Positions 1 to 9,775 of a DNA stretch of 27,865 nt are shown in pieces; position 1 is the first letter of the stretch; every line of letters begins with the position of its first letter. A model generated the notes under the pieces. It worked only from the letters and a program-made list of their open reading frames with translations. It did no database searches and was not told the DNA's origin. The stretch spans positions 1 through 27,865 of the IMG/VR virus record IMGVR_UViG_3300036715_000585; one strand, 5' to 3'. Both the position numbers and the translations under genes were made by a program. This DNA comes from a virus.

Positions 1-2004
1 GTTGAAGCAGCGCACCTTGCCAACCAACCCGTCGCCGCAAAGGCGGAGCAGGACGCACAAGGAGCCTACAACGATTTGCGCTTCGGTAAGCCCATTAAAG
101 ATGCGAATGGCAATATCACCCAGCAAGGCGGATATTTACAGCTTCAGAGCAAGGATGCACTCGCGCCTGATCCGAATACTGGGCTGTCACTCGAACAAAC
201 CTACACAGGCAAGCTCAAGGAAGCATTAGGCACGATTGAAGCAGGATTAACCAATGATGACCAGCGTGCAATGTTCCGCGCGCAAACTTCCAATATGCTT
301 CCAAGTTTTCAGGGGCAATTGCAACAGCACGTATTTCAACAGCAGGATGTATATACCAAACAGTCTAACCAAGGCGCGGCTGAAATGGCAGCGGAAACAG
401 CAGCGCTTAACTATAACAACCCAAAGATAGTTGATGAGCAGGTTAAAAAGGCGCAGCAAGCAGCATATTACCAGACGGTACATGACGGCATACCTGGTGA
501 CATGCAGACCAATGCTATCAAAACAACAGGCAGCGCTATCTATGCTAAGGTAATCTCTGCGGCGCTGGATAACAACAACCCGATGTACGCCCAGGCTTAT
601 TATGAGACGCATAAAGGCGACATGACTGCCAATGATTCGCTGGCTGTACTCGGTAAACTCAATACACAGGTAAATGCACAAACTGCCATGGGCGTTGTGA
701 ATGCAACTACCCAGCACTTCGCTACCCAGATACAGCCTAACGATATAACACGGCTACAGGGTGTAGTACAAAATCTGGAAAGTGCTGGCAATCCAAACGC
801 TGTTGGCAAGTTCATCCCAGGGCAAGGCACTGCAAAAGGCAGCATGCAGGTAATGGATGCAACCAATGCTAATCCAGGATACGGGGTTAAACCCGCTCAA
901 GATAATAGCCCTGCTGAACGCGCACGTGTGGGTAACGATTACATTGTTGCGCTTGTACAGAAGTATGGTGGGATAGATAAAGGCTTGGCGGCATATAATG
1001 CAGGACCAGGTGCATTAGAGGCCGCAATCAAAGCTGATCCTAACAACTGGCTTGCGCACATGCCCAAGGAAACACAAGCCTATGTCAATAAGGGTACAGC
1101 GATGTATCAGTCAGGCGGCGGCGCTGCGCCATTTCCAACTGAACTTGATTTTGTATATCATGCAATATCACAGCTACCTGCTACGGCTAATCCGCAACTT
1201 GTATCGCTAACCCAAACACAAGCAGTGCAGCAGTACGCGATGATAAAGCAAGCGCATAAGGATCAGGGTGAACAGGCATTGCAACAAGCGCAACAAGCAC
1301 TCATCGCCAACGGTGGCCAGCTTAACGCATTGCCACCGTCTGTAATCACTAACCTTGCTGCAGTTAACCCTGGGTCGGTAGACGGGCTTACTGCATTTGC
1401 TAAAGCAGTTAACCCTGCGACTAAAGATCAGGTAGTTACGGATCAAAAAGCCTTTGCCATGGCGGTTACTTATCCAGCTGAATTAGCCAAGATGAGTGAT
1501 GCAACGTTTGCAGGATTCCTTAAAACAAACTTCTCACCTTCTGATCAAGAGAAAATATCAAAACTTCGTGCAGGGGTAATTAACGGCACTACAGACACAG
1601 GTATCGGTAGCATAAACTTTACCACGATGAACAAGGTGCTATCAAATCGCTTAACAGCTTACGGTATATCACCACCCAAACCAAATGCTTCTGATGATGA
1701 TAAGCAACGATGGGGAACAATTCAGCACTTTGTCACCGACGACATTATGGCTGCGCAGCGTGATATAGGACACAAGCTCACGCCAGATGAAGTCACTCAG
1801 CACATCGATCATTTATTCATGACCAACATCAATTTCAGAAACTGGTATGGATCATCCGAACAGACAACTATGATGACGATTAAACCAGGCGATATTCCAA
1901 GCGGTGATGCCGATGCTATCAAAGCATCATTTGCCAAGCGTGGATTAAACAATCCTACCAACGATCAGATATTACGCGCCTACTGGAAAAGCCATGCCAA
2001 ATAA
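1..2004 (+). CDS. Virion protein with lytic transglycosylase (SLT) domain, 5' partial
   Basis: The frame is open to the left edge, so the true start lies outside the window; the first usable internal start is a TTG at 76. Counting from 76 (642 residues), an SLT-type lysozyme fold spans about residues 228-345. It has the catalytic-type Glu in the ESAGNP motif at E235, a GSMQVM segment and the AYNAGPG motif from A306. These are the hallmarks of family-1 lytic transglycosylases, which cleave the glycan strand of peptidoglycan. The flanks are long, Gln/Ala/Asn-rich and helical. The context (immediately upstream of a giant ejection protein, overlapping it by 11 nt) suggests an internal or tail-tip virion protein that opens the cell wall during DNA entry, like T7 gp16 or PRD1 P7 in role. 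The enzymatic domain is well supported; the virion location is inferred from context. Confidence 0.85.
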   Translation, partial: VEAAHLANQPVAAKAEQDAQGAYNDLRFGKPIKDANGNITQQGGYLQLQSKDALAPDPNTGLSLEQTYTGKLKEALGTIEAGLTNDDQRAMFRAQTSNMLPSFQGQLQQHVFQQQDVYTKQSNQGAAEMAAETAALNYNNPKIVDEQVKKAQQAAYYQTVHDGIPGDMQTNAIKTTGSAIYAKVISAALDNNNPMYAQAYYETHKGDMTANDSLAVLGKLNTQVNAQTAMGVVNATTQHFATQIQPNDITRLQGVVQNLESAGNPNAVGKFIPGQGTAKGSMQVMDATNANPGYGVKPAQDNSPAERARVGNDYIVALVQKYGGIDKGLAAYNAGPGALEAAIKADPNNWLAHMPKETQAYVNKGTAMYQSGGGAAPFPTELDFVYHAISQLPATANPQLVSLTQTQAVQQYAMIKQAHKDQGEQALQQAQQALIANGGQLNALPPSVITNLAAVNPGSVDGLTAFAKAVNPATKDQVVTDQKAFAMAVTYPAELAKMSDATFAGFLKTNFSPSDQEKISKLRAGVINGTTDTGIGSINFTTMNKVLSNRLTAYGISPPKPNASDDDKQRWGTIQHFVTDDIMAAQRDIGHKLTPDEVTQHIDHLFMTNINFRNWYGSSEQTTMMTIKPGDIPSGDADAIKASFAKRGLNNPTNDQILRAYWKSHAK

Positions 2005-5000
2005 TTATGATGATGCAGTGGGTTCAGTGCTGGGCAAAACAGCTGGCACGATACGTAACAATGTAAGTCTTGCGGCAAATAGCAACCCCGCGGCAGAAGC
2101 GCAATACCAGCACCTAGCCGCGCTCACCAACACACCAGTAGAAACCGTCCGCAATATGCCTGACGTGGCTAAACAGCAAGCTGCTATGCAATCAGTAGAT
2201 GCGGACGGGATAGCTACTAATTTCCCGCACCTGGCTAACTTTCTGTCTGACGCAGACAAGGCACGACTGGTACACGATAGCATTCCGCAGATGGCAGCTG
2301 TTGAAAAGACATTGCAGCATCCAGCCGCCGCACCCGTAGCAGATACTGGCTTCAACTGGAAAGACGAACTGGCAAATATTCCCTCCGAAGCTATTAAGGG
2401 CTTAGGCGGTGCATACAACAAAGCTGCATCAGGTGTAAATACCGTTCTAGGTGCTTTCCCAGTTATGTATGACAAAGCAACTGGTGGATCAGCGGAGTCT
2501 GACTGGTGGTTTAAGAATATGGTAGCGCCACGTGATGAAGCGCAGGCGGTTTTCAAAGCTGACCCACGGGCTGGATTGCCAGGAAAACTGGCAAACGCAA
2601 CGGGCAATCTTGTAGGTATGCTGTCACAGATTACCCTGTCTGGTACTGGCGCAGCGGCGGGTGCTGAATCTACAGCCGCATCAACTGTACCAGGTGCAAT
2701 TGCTCAAACCGTTGAACACGGTACCAAGTCTATGCTATTCCCTGCGCTCAATGACGCGGTGGATACAGGGAAGAAAGTTTATGCGCAGACTGGTGATGCT
2801 AATGCGGCGATGAAAGCCGCTCAAGCTCAGTACCTATCAACGTCTGCTATGGGCGTTATACCCATGTCAGCCCCAGGCAGGCTTGCTGCTAGATTGGCAG
2901 GCGGTGCCGCTTCTGGACTTGCGACAGGCGAAGCTTCACGCAACTTCATGAATGCTGAAATGCCCGATTCGATGCAGCAGTCATTTAACACCGATGATGC
3001 AATAATATCTTCACTGACGGGTAGCATACTAGCTGCACACGCAGCACACGGCAATGCAAACCCTGGCGGCCTCAGAGATGTACTCACTAAGCATTATGCA
3101 GATATTGCAGCCGCAGAAAAGGCCCAGGACGATCACACTATATTATCTGCATTAAGCCAGCAAGCAGCGGCTAACCCACTACGTGAACGATCACCAGATC
3201 AGTTTCACCAGTTCGTTGAGGATGCCAGCGAAAACGGTCATATCACAGCTGTGTATATTGACGCTCATACATTAAATAATGTATTCCACCAGTCAGGTGC
3301 AGATGCGCTTGATATTATGGCAAAGATGCCTGACATTGCTGGTCAGATGCATGAAGGGATTGAAACTAGCGGCACTATCAAAATACCAACTGCCGACTAT
3401 GCAACCTATATAGCAGGAACACCGTTAGATGCTGCGATTTTGCCGCACCTGAAAACTGACCCTGCTGGCAAGACTAAAGCTGAAGCAGATCAGTTTAATG
3501 CAAATCAGATTGAAGAATTGCGCGCGCACGCGCAGGATATTGTCAATAAGCATGTAGAACAGACAGAAAATGAAGCGGATAGCAAAGCCGTATATGACAA
3601 GATACTAGGGCAACTTGACGCTACGAAGCGCTTCACGCCAGACGTTAACAAGATATACGCAACAATAGCCCATGCTCACTACATTACCCGCGCTGAACAG
3701 ATGGGAATGAAGCCCAGCGAATTACTTGAACGCTATCCATTAAATGCCGTTGCTGAACGCATGGGCGGTGCTGCATTTAATCAAGGCGACATGGAGCCTA
3801 GAGAAAGCATAAGCCAAAAAGACTTGGCTCAATTAGATAAAGATTATGCAGAAGCATTAAAGAATGGTGATGATGCTACTGCAAGCAAAATAGTTTCCAA
3901 AGTAGCAAGTGCGCGCGGTTATGTGCAAGATGTATCAGGCACAAGGATGGATCACACCGCACCAACTAATGATGGCTATAGTTCGCCCCTACATGACTTA
4001 TCAAGCATCTATCCAGATGATATTTATTCACATAATGCAACTCGATATTATGGCGATGGAACACACTATGATCGTGACTCAATCGCAACGATGCAAAGGG
4101 TTAAAGGTAAGCCAGATGCAGATGTGAAGTTATATCGTGCTGTACCTAAAGGTGTTAAGGATACTAAGTTGCGTGTTGGTGATTGGGTATCTATATCTAA
4201 AGGATATGCAGAAGAACATGGCAAAGCTAATATAAATGGCCCATACAGGATTATCACTGATACGGTAAAAGCAAAGCACGTTTTTACGGACGCAAACTCA
4301 ATCCATGAACAAGGTTTTGATGATGGTAAAAACTATGCTTATAAAGATACGAAAAACAACCGCAAACTATTTGATACGGTTGTAACTGATCCTGAAACAG
4401 GAGAGGTTGTACCACCATCAAAACGATTTAATTCGCGTTCGTATAATGAGTACTATCAATCAGGTGCCAAAAACCGCGGCGCGTACAACCCCGAAACAGG
4501 GACTATCGCCCTGCTCAAGGATGCTGACCTAACCACTTACCTGCATGAGCTAGGCCACCACTTCCTTGAAATAAACATGGATATGGCTGGTCGCAGTGAT
4601 GCGTCTGAATTAGCTAAGAAAGATACAGACATACTGATTAAATGGTTTGGCGTGGACTCAATCGAAGCATGGCACAATCTGGATTTTGAGGAAAAACGCA
4701 GCTACCACGAACAGTTTGCACGGGGGTTTGAAGCCTATCTAATGGAAGGCAAAGCGCCAAACGTAGAACTGCAAGGTATATTCTCGCGTTTCAAGTCGTG
4801 GTTTCTCAATGTATACAAATCCTTAACAGCGCTAAATGTGGAACTCACGCCAGAAGTGCGCAGCGTAATGGATCGTATGCTGGCCAGTGAGGAATCTATC
4901 AAGAGCGCTGAACAGGTGCGCGGGTATGAGCCGCTATTCAAGTCCGCGGACGATGCAGGCATGACTCCTGAGCAATGGGCTGATTACCAGCATACTGCAT

Positions 5001-8000
5001 CCGAAGCAACAGACACAGCCGTGGAGGAAATGCAGGGCAAGTCCATGCGCGACATGAAGTGGCTATCTGGCGCAAAGAGTAAAGTGCTTAAAGCATTGCA
5101 GGAAGAAGCCGCCAGCGCGCGCAAAGAAATTAATAATCAAGTATCCGATGAAGTTGATAATAAACCGATATACCAAGCAATGCACTGGCTAAAGCGCGGT
5201 GAAATGACCGGCCATGACGGTGAGCTCATTAAGGCTGACAAATGGTTCAAACTTGATATCGATGCGCTGAAAGAAATGTACCCTGAAACTATGCTGAGCC
5301 GCCCTAATATCGATGCACTCGGTAAAGGCAAGTACGGTATGGCTGGCAAGGACGGACTGAATCCTGATCTTGTTGCTGAGATGTTTGGCTTTAGTTCTGG
5401 TGATGAGCTTGTCCGTACTTTACTTGAAACGCCTCCACGTAAGGAAGTGATCGAGGGGATGACTGACCAGCGCATGCTGGAAGAACACGGCGAACTATCA
5501 ACATCACAAGGGATAGAACGCGCAGCTGAGGCTGCAATACACAACGAGGCCAGGGCGCGTTTTATGGCTACAGGGTTGAAGATACTTACTAAGTCGCCAG
5601 TTCCTGTTCGCCATATTACCCAGGCAGCTAAGGAGGCTGCGGAATCAGCTATTGCAAACAAGAAGATTCGGGATTTGAACGTGCGCATGTATTCAATCGC
5701 AGAAGCACGTGCAAACCGTAATGCAATTAAAGCAGCACCAAAGGATACACGCGCTGCGGCTGTTGAGCAACGGGCAGCACTACTTAATAACCAACTGGTG
5801 CGCGCAGCAACGGATGCAGTTGAGGATGTCCGTAAGGGCAAGAACTTTCTTGAAAAGTATAATAAGGATTCAGTATATAAAAGCTTGGATGCTGACTATG
5901 TAGACCAGATACATGCACTGCTAGAACGGTTTTACCTGCGCTCTGGGCAATCTCTCAAGGCTATCGACAAGCGGGCAACCCTAGCCGCATGGATGAAGTC
6001 GCAGCAAGAAATGGGCTTAGAACCAGATATCCCGCCAGCGCTTGAAAACGAAGCGCTGCGTAAGTCATACAAAGATATGACAGTAAGCGAATTTCGTGGG
6101 CTAGTCGATACCATCAAGCAGATCGATCACCTTGGGCGCTTGAAGCGCAAACTACTTACAGCTAAAGACCAGCGTAGTTATGAAGCCGCACGTGATGAAA
6201 TCGTAAGCAGTATTCATGAGCATGCTGGAAACCGCACAGCAGATACCCGCACACCGACAACTAACATTGGGCGGACGATACAAGGGTTACGTCAGTTTTG
6301 GGCGGCTCACCTCAAGCCCATTATGCTAGCTAGAACGATGGATGGTGGTAAAGACGGTGGTCCGATGTGGGAATACTTCGTGCGTAATGCCAATGATAAA
6401 GGCAATATGGAAACGACCATGCGTTCCGATGCCACTAGGCAGCTATCAGAAATACTCTCGCCGATATTCAAACTTGGCATGATGGGCGGAAAAGGTAAGT
6501 ATTTCAAAAGCATAGACCGCAGTCTTAATCGTGAATCACGCCTGGCTATCGCATTGAATATGGGAAACGATGGGAATATCCAGCGACTACTTGGCGGCGA
6601 GAACTGGACGCGTGCACAAATCGAACCCGTATTGCACTCATTAACAGCTGAGGAATGGCATGCTGTTCAGGCGATATGGGATCACTTTGAATCATACCGC
6701 CCACAAATCGCAGCAAAAGATCGCCGCGTCTATGGCAAAGAACCTGACTGGGTTGAACCCACTCCATTCACTGCACATACAGCGGATGGCAAAGCTATTG
6801 AAATGCGCGGCGGATACTACCCTATCAAATACGATCCAGCCGCTAGTCAGCGCGCCGAAGATCATGCTGACGCAGAAGGTGCAAAGCGCCAGTTGCAAGG
6901 GGCTTATACCTCTGCCACTACCCGCCGTAGCTTTACCAAATCACGCGTGGATGAGGTTACAGGTCGGCCGCTGTTGTACTCAATGTCGGGTTTATATTCT
7001 GGGGTAAATGACGTTATACATGACTTGTCCTGGCATGAATGGCTAATAGATGCAAACCGCTTGCTGCGCTCAAAATCAATTGATGGTGCTATCCGCGAGC
7101 ACTATGGCCCAGAAGTAAAAACGCAATTCAAGGACTGGGTGAAAGATATTGCAGAGGGTGAACGCGGTGCGAATGGCGCTGGCGAGGCCATGTTAGGGAA
7201 ACTCAGACAAGGCGTAAGCGCGGCAGGTCTAGGATTCAATCTGGTAAGCGCATTGATGCAGCCGATAGGTATTACCCAGTCTATCACCCGATTGGGTGCA
7301 GGATGGGTTGGCAAGGGTTTAACACGGTACATAACGCACCCGTTCGATGCAATGCGCGATGCCAACAGCAAAAGCGAATTCATGGCGAACCGTTCACGTA
7401 CACGTTTCCGCGAGCTGAACGAATTACGCAACAAAGTGCAGGATGAAAGCCCCGCCATGGCCGCAGTGCATGGCAGCGCGTATTTCCTCATGATGCGGAT
7501 GCAGCAGATGGTTGACGTACCGACCTGGTGGGGTGGTTATGAAAAAGCGATTGCTGAGGGTAATGATGAGCCACGCGCTGTCGCACTAGCAGATCAGGCG
7601 GTAATAGACTCGCAGGGTAGCGGCATGACTAAGGATTTGTCTGCTATCGAGCGCGGTGGACCGTTTCAAAAACTGTTCACAACCTTCTACTCGTTCATGA
7701 ATACCCAGCTTAATTTAGGCGTTACTAGCGCTATGACACGTAGTAAAGGGCAGATGGCGATTGATTTTCTCATGCTATCCGTAGTTCCGACAGTCATGGT
7801 GCATGCTCTGAAATCTGTACTTATGCCAGGCGGGGGTGATGAGTGGGATTTGGAAAAACTATCAAAGCGATTGTTAGCTGAGGAAATTGATAACTTAATG
7901 GGGCTGATGATGGTGGTTCGTGAGTTTTCAGAAGCTGCTAAAACGATTTCAGGCGCAAACGATTTAGGGCGTGACTATACAGGACCAGCTGGACTTAGAA

Positions 8001-8209
8001 TGATATCTGATGTAGGTAAACTCGCTCAGCAAGCGCACCAAGGTGAATTTGATACTGGATTCCGCAAAGCAGCAATAAACGTAACGGGCGATATGTTTGG
8101 CCTACCATCAGCACAGTTGAATCGAACTATTACGGGTGTCCAGGCGTTGCAGGATGGAAAGACTAATAACCCTATGGCAATTGGATTTGGTTACCAAGAG
8201 CAGCATTAG
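1994..8209 (+). CDS. Giant polyvalent ejection protein with ART-like and zincin domains and LPD38-like C-terminus
   Basis: This 2,071-residue protein starts at an ATG inside the end of the transglycosylase gene. Visible modules: an Ala-rich N-terminus; an ADP-ribosyltransferase-like module (about 615-800) with candidate R-S-E residues R715, S733/S735 and E772; and a zinc metallopeptidase motif HELGH (H851, E852, H855) with candidate third ligands E906 or E913 in a HEQFARGFEAYL block. Long charged helices follow (about 970-1450), then a GGYYPI motif and a hydrophobic C-terminus (about 1740-2060) with the FQKLFTTFYSFMN signature I associate with LPD38 of large phage polyvalent proteins. Such proteins are thought to be packaged and injected with the DNA to act on host defences; that role is inference here. 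No vRNAP motifs were recognised. The gene ends in TAG. The ART-like segment is more AT-rich than its surroundings, suggesting an acquired module. Confidence 0.85.
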   Translation: MPNNYDDAVGSVLGKTAGTIRNNVSLAANSNPAAEAQYQHLAALTNTPVETVRNMPDVAKQQAAMQSVDADGIATNFPHLANFLSDADKARLVHDSIPQMAAVEKTLQHPAAAPVADTGFNWKDELANIPSEAIKGLGGAYNKAASGVNTVLGAFPVMYDKATGGSAESDWWFKNMVAPRDEAQAVFKADPRAGLPGKLANATGNLVGMLSQITLSGTGAAAGAESTAASTVPGAIAQTVEHGTKSMLFPALNDAVDTGKKVYAQTGDANAAMKAAQAQYLSTSAMGVIPMSAPGRLAARLAGGAASGLATGEASRNFMNAEMPDSMQQSFNTDDAIISSLTGSILAAHAAHGNANPGGLRDVLTKHYADIAAAEKAQDDHTILSALSQQAAANPLRERSPDQFHQFVEDASENGHITAVYIDAHTLNNVFHQSGADALDIMAKMPDIAGQMHEGIETSGTIKIPTADYATYIAGTPLDAAILPHLKTDPAGKTKAEADQFNANQIEELRAHAQDIVNKHVEQTENEADSKAVYDKILGQLDATKRFTPDVNKIYATIAHAHYITRAEQMGMKPSELLERYPLNAVAERMGGAAFNQGDMEPRESISQKDLAQLDKDYAEALKNGDDATASKIVSKVASARGYVQDVSGTRMDHTAPTNDGYSSPLHDLSSIYPDDIYSHNATRYYGDGTHYDRDSIATMQRVKGKPDADVKLYRAVPKGVKDTKLRVGDWVSISKGYAEEHGKANINGPYRIITDTVKAKHVFTDANSIHEQGFDDGKNYAYKDTKNNRKLFDTVVTDPETGEVVPPSKRFNSRSYNEYYQSGAKNRGAYNPETGTIALLKDADLTTYLHELGHHFLEINMDMAGRSDASELAKKDTDILIKWFGVDSIEAWHNLDFEEKRSYHEQFARGFEAYLMEGKAPNVELQGIFSRFKSWFLNVYKSLTALNVELTPEVRSVMDRMLASEESIKSAEQVRGYEPLFKSADDAGMTPEQWADYQHTASEATDTAVEEMQGKSMRDMKWLSGAKSKVLKALQEEAASARKEINNQVSDEVDNKPIYQAMHWLKRGEMTGHDGELIKADKWFKLDIDALKEMYPETMLSRPNIDALGKGKYGMAGKDGLNPDLVAEMFGFSSGDELVRTLLETPPRKEVIEGMTDQRMLEEHGELSTSQGIERAAEAAIHNEARARFMATGLKILTKSPVPVRHITQAAKEAAESAIANKKIRDLNVRMYSIAEARANRNAIKAAPKDTRAAAVEQRAALLNNQLVRAATDAVEDVRKGKNFLEKYNKDSVYKSLDADYVDQIHALLERFYLRSGQSLKAIDKRATLAAWMKSQQEMGLEPDIPPALENEALRKSYKDMTVSEFRGLVDTIKQIDHLGRLKRKLLTAKDQRSYEAARDEIVSSIHEHAGNRTADTRTPTTNIGRTIQGLRQFWAAHLKPIMLARTMDGGKDGGPMWEYFVRNANDKGNMETTMRSDATRQLSEILSPIFKLGMMGGKGKYFKSIDRSLNRESRLAIALNMGNDGNIQRLLGGENWTRAQIEPVLHSLTAEEWHAVQAIWDHFESYRPQIAAKDRRVYGKEPDWVEPTPFTAHTADGKAIEMRGGYYPIKYDPAASQRAEDHADAEGAKRQLQGAYTSATTRRSFTKSRVDEVTGRPLLYSMSGLYSGVNDVIHDLSWHEWLIDANRLLRSKSIDGAIREHYGPEVKTQFKDWVKDIAEGERGANGAGEAMLGKLRQGVSAAGLGFNLVSALMQPIGITQSITRLGAGWVGKGLTRYITHPFDAMRDANSKSEFMANRSRTRFRELNELRNKVQDESPAMAAVHGSAYFLMMRMQQMVDVPTWWGGYEKAIAEGNDEPRAVALADQAVIDSQGSGMTKDLSAIERGGPFQKLFTTFYSFMNTQLNLGVTSAMTRSKGQMAIDFLMLSVVPTVMVHALKSVLMPGGGDEWDLEKLSKRLLAEEIDNLMGLMMVVREFSEAAKTISGANDLGRDYTGPAGLRMISDVGKLAQQAHQGEFDTGFRKAAINVTGDMFGLPSAQLNRTITGVQALQDGKTNNPMAIGFGYQEQH

Positions 8210-8222
8210 ACGGTGCACGTAC

Positions 8223-8263
8223 CTTGTAAGTATGCCTCGATAATCAGAGCATCTTACAAGGAG
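8223..8263 (+). promoter_or_regulatory. Hairpin overlapping the SD of the tail fibre gene
   Basis: CTTGTAAG (8223-8230) and CTTACAAG (8253-8260) are perfect inverted repeats. Inside them ATGC/GCAT and TC/GA can also pair, with two single-base bulges, giving about 14 bp closed by an 8-nt loop. The right arm ends within the AAGGAG SD (8258-8263) that serves the TTG start at 8271. The stem could limit translation of the fibre or mark an RNA processing site. There is no T-run after it, so it is not a standard terminator. Confidence 0.5.
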
Positions 8264-8270
8264 CGCAACC

Positions 8271-9764
8271 TTGACCATATCAAGCACTACTCGAAAAGCT
8301 GGACCATATACAGGAAATGTAGTTACTACTGCGTTCCCTTTTTCATTCAAGGTGTTTGCCACGTCAGATGTAGTAGTTGTGCAGACTGATTTGTATGCTG
8401 TGGAAACAACTCTGGTATTAGGTGTTGATTACACGGTTACGCTCAACAGCGATCAGGATTCTAACCCTGGTGGAACAGTGAACATGATCGTTGCCCCTAC
8501 TGCTGGATACCTGATAACGCTAACCAGTGCGGTTCAAAATCTGCAATCCGTGGTACTGACCAACGGCGGCGGCTTCTATCCGCAAGTTATCAGTGATGTA
8601 TTTGATCGATTGACTATCTTAGTACAACAAGTCGCTGAAAAAACTAGCAGAGCTTTAACTGTTTCAATCTCAAGTGGAGCATCTACAGCATTACCGCATC
8701 CAGTCGCAAACAACCTGCTTGGTTGGGACGCTCTGGGCGCGTCTATCATCAATTACGCTGGTATGGCTTCGGCGGCGGTATCTTCAGCAATGGCCCCAAT
8801 TGTATCAGCTGCAACAACGGCAGCCGCTCGGGTAGGTTTAGGTGCTGCAGCTTCTGGGGCAAATACTGACATAACTTCGCTTGCTTCACCATCATTAGGG
8901 TCAGCCACGGCGACAACGCAATCCGCTAGTGATAATAGTGCAAAAGTAGCGACTACTGCATTTGTTGCTGGAACACAAACCGCAGCAGACGCACGCTACG
9001 CAGGCGCAATGCCAAACTTCACTGCGTCAACTGCATCAGCTCTAATATACGCATCGCTCGGAACTGGCAAAGTAGATTTCCGTAATGCTGTACTGACTAA
9101 CGGTACTCCTGTTGAGTACAACGTAACCAGCACATTAACGCTTGCAATGAATAGTACTGCTGCATCATTAGGTGCAACAACAGCAGTTGCTACATCTCTA
9201 ATTTACGCAATTGTTTATAATGCAGGTTCACCACAATTAGCTGTTTGTAATTTGACTGGCGGATTACAGCTTGACGAAACCAATCTAATTACTACAACTG
9301 CAATTGGCTCAGGCTCTACTGCTGTAAATGTGTGGTACTCAGCTACCGCAATTACTACAGCGTCTCAGTATAGAATTGTCGGGCGAGTAGATGCTACATG
9401 GACTAGCGGTACTGGTTGGTCTAGTCCTACATTAGTTCAGCCAGTTGGAGTCGGTGAGGCTGTGGCTGGAATGAGCAGCATTGGTTATGGGCAAAAATGG
9501 CAGCCTGTTACTAGAACGAGTGGAACAACTTATTATAACACCACAAGTAAACCGATCTTGTTAAAAGTGGATGCTACTTCTAATGCCACTGCTCAATCCG
9601 GATGCACACTTTTGATTGATGGGGTTTCGGTCGGATGGATATGTGGCCAAGATGCCGCTGGTGGCGCTACTTATATTACAGTTGGAACAGCAATCATCCC
9701 GCCAGGATCTTCTTACAGTGTGACAGACTCAGCCGCAACCCACGTTGCTTATGAACTTCGTTAA
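8271..9764 (+). CDS. Tail fibre protein, T7 gp17-like N-terminus
   Basis: The 497-residue protein starts at a TTG preceded by AAGGAG with 7-nt spacing, immediately after a hairpin. Residues about 1-125 (STTRKAGPYTGNVVTTAFPF ... FYPQVISDVFDRLTILVQQV) match the virion-attachment domain of T7-type tail fibres. Around residues 212-235 a SASDNSAKVATTAFV segment resembles the short phage fibre repeat. The rest is Thr/Ser/Ala/Gly-rich beta-structured sequence, expected to be the trimeric shaft and receptor-binding tip. It recognises the host surface. No intramolecular chaperone, lyase motif, or reverse transcriptase/variable repeat pair was seen nearby. The N-terminal assignment is strong; the receptor and any enzymatic activity are unknown. 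Confidence 0.85.
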   Translation: MTISSTTRKAGPYTGNVVTTAFPFSFKVFATSDVVVVQTDLYAVETTLVLGVDYTVTLNSDQDSNPGGTVNMIVAPTAGYLITLTSAVQNLQSVVLTNGGGFYPQVISDVFDRLTILVQQVAEKTSRALTVSISSGASTALPHPVANNLLGWDALGASIINYAGMASAAVSSAMAPIVSAATTAAARVGLGAAASGANTDITSLASPSLGSATATTQSASDNSAKVATTAFVAGTQTAADARYAGAMPNFTASTASALIYASLGTGKVDFRNAVLTNGTPVEYNVTSTLTLAMNSTAASLGATTAVATSLIYAIVYNAGSPQLAVCNLTGGLQLDETNLITTTAIGSGSTAVNVWYSATAITTASQYRIVGRVDATWTSGTGWSSPTLVQPVGVGEAVAGMSSIGYGQKWQPVTRTSGTTYYNTTSKPILLKVDATSNATAQSGCTLLIDGVSVGWICGQDAAGGATYITVGTAIIPPGSSYSVTDSAATHVAYELR

Positions 9765-9775
9765 AGGATAATAAA

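Noticed and set aside
2005-2607. 200-codon minus-strand open frame
   Set aside because: Antisense shadow of the giant protein's Ala-rich N-terminus; no coding signs.
5137-5841. 234-codon minus-strand open frame inside the giant gene
   Set aside because: Ser/Ala/Arg-rich shadow of the opposite strand, no SD or family features, and wholly inside a recognised coding sequence.
8210-8390. Reading frame stays open for about 58 codons past the TAG of the giant protein
   Set aside because: The translated extension is not protein-like and overlaps the well-supported fibre gene in another frame, so it is chance; TAG is a true stop there.
8271-9764. Possible diversity-generating retroelement linked to the fibre
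   Set aside because: No reverse transcriptase, no template/variable repeat pair and no C-type-lectin-like C-terminus was seen in the window.
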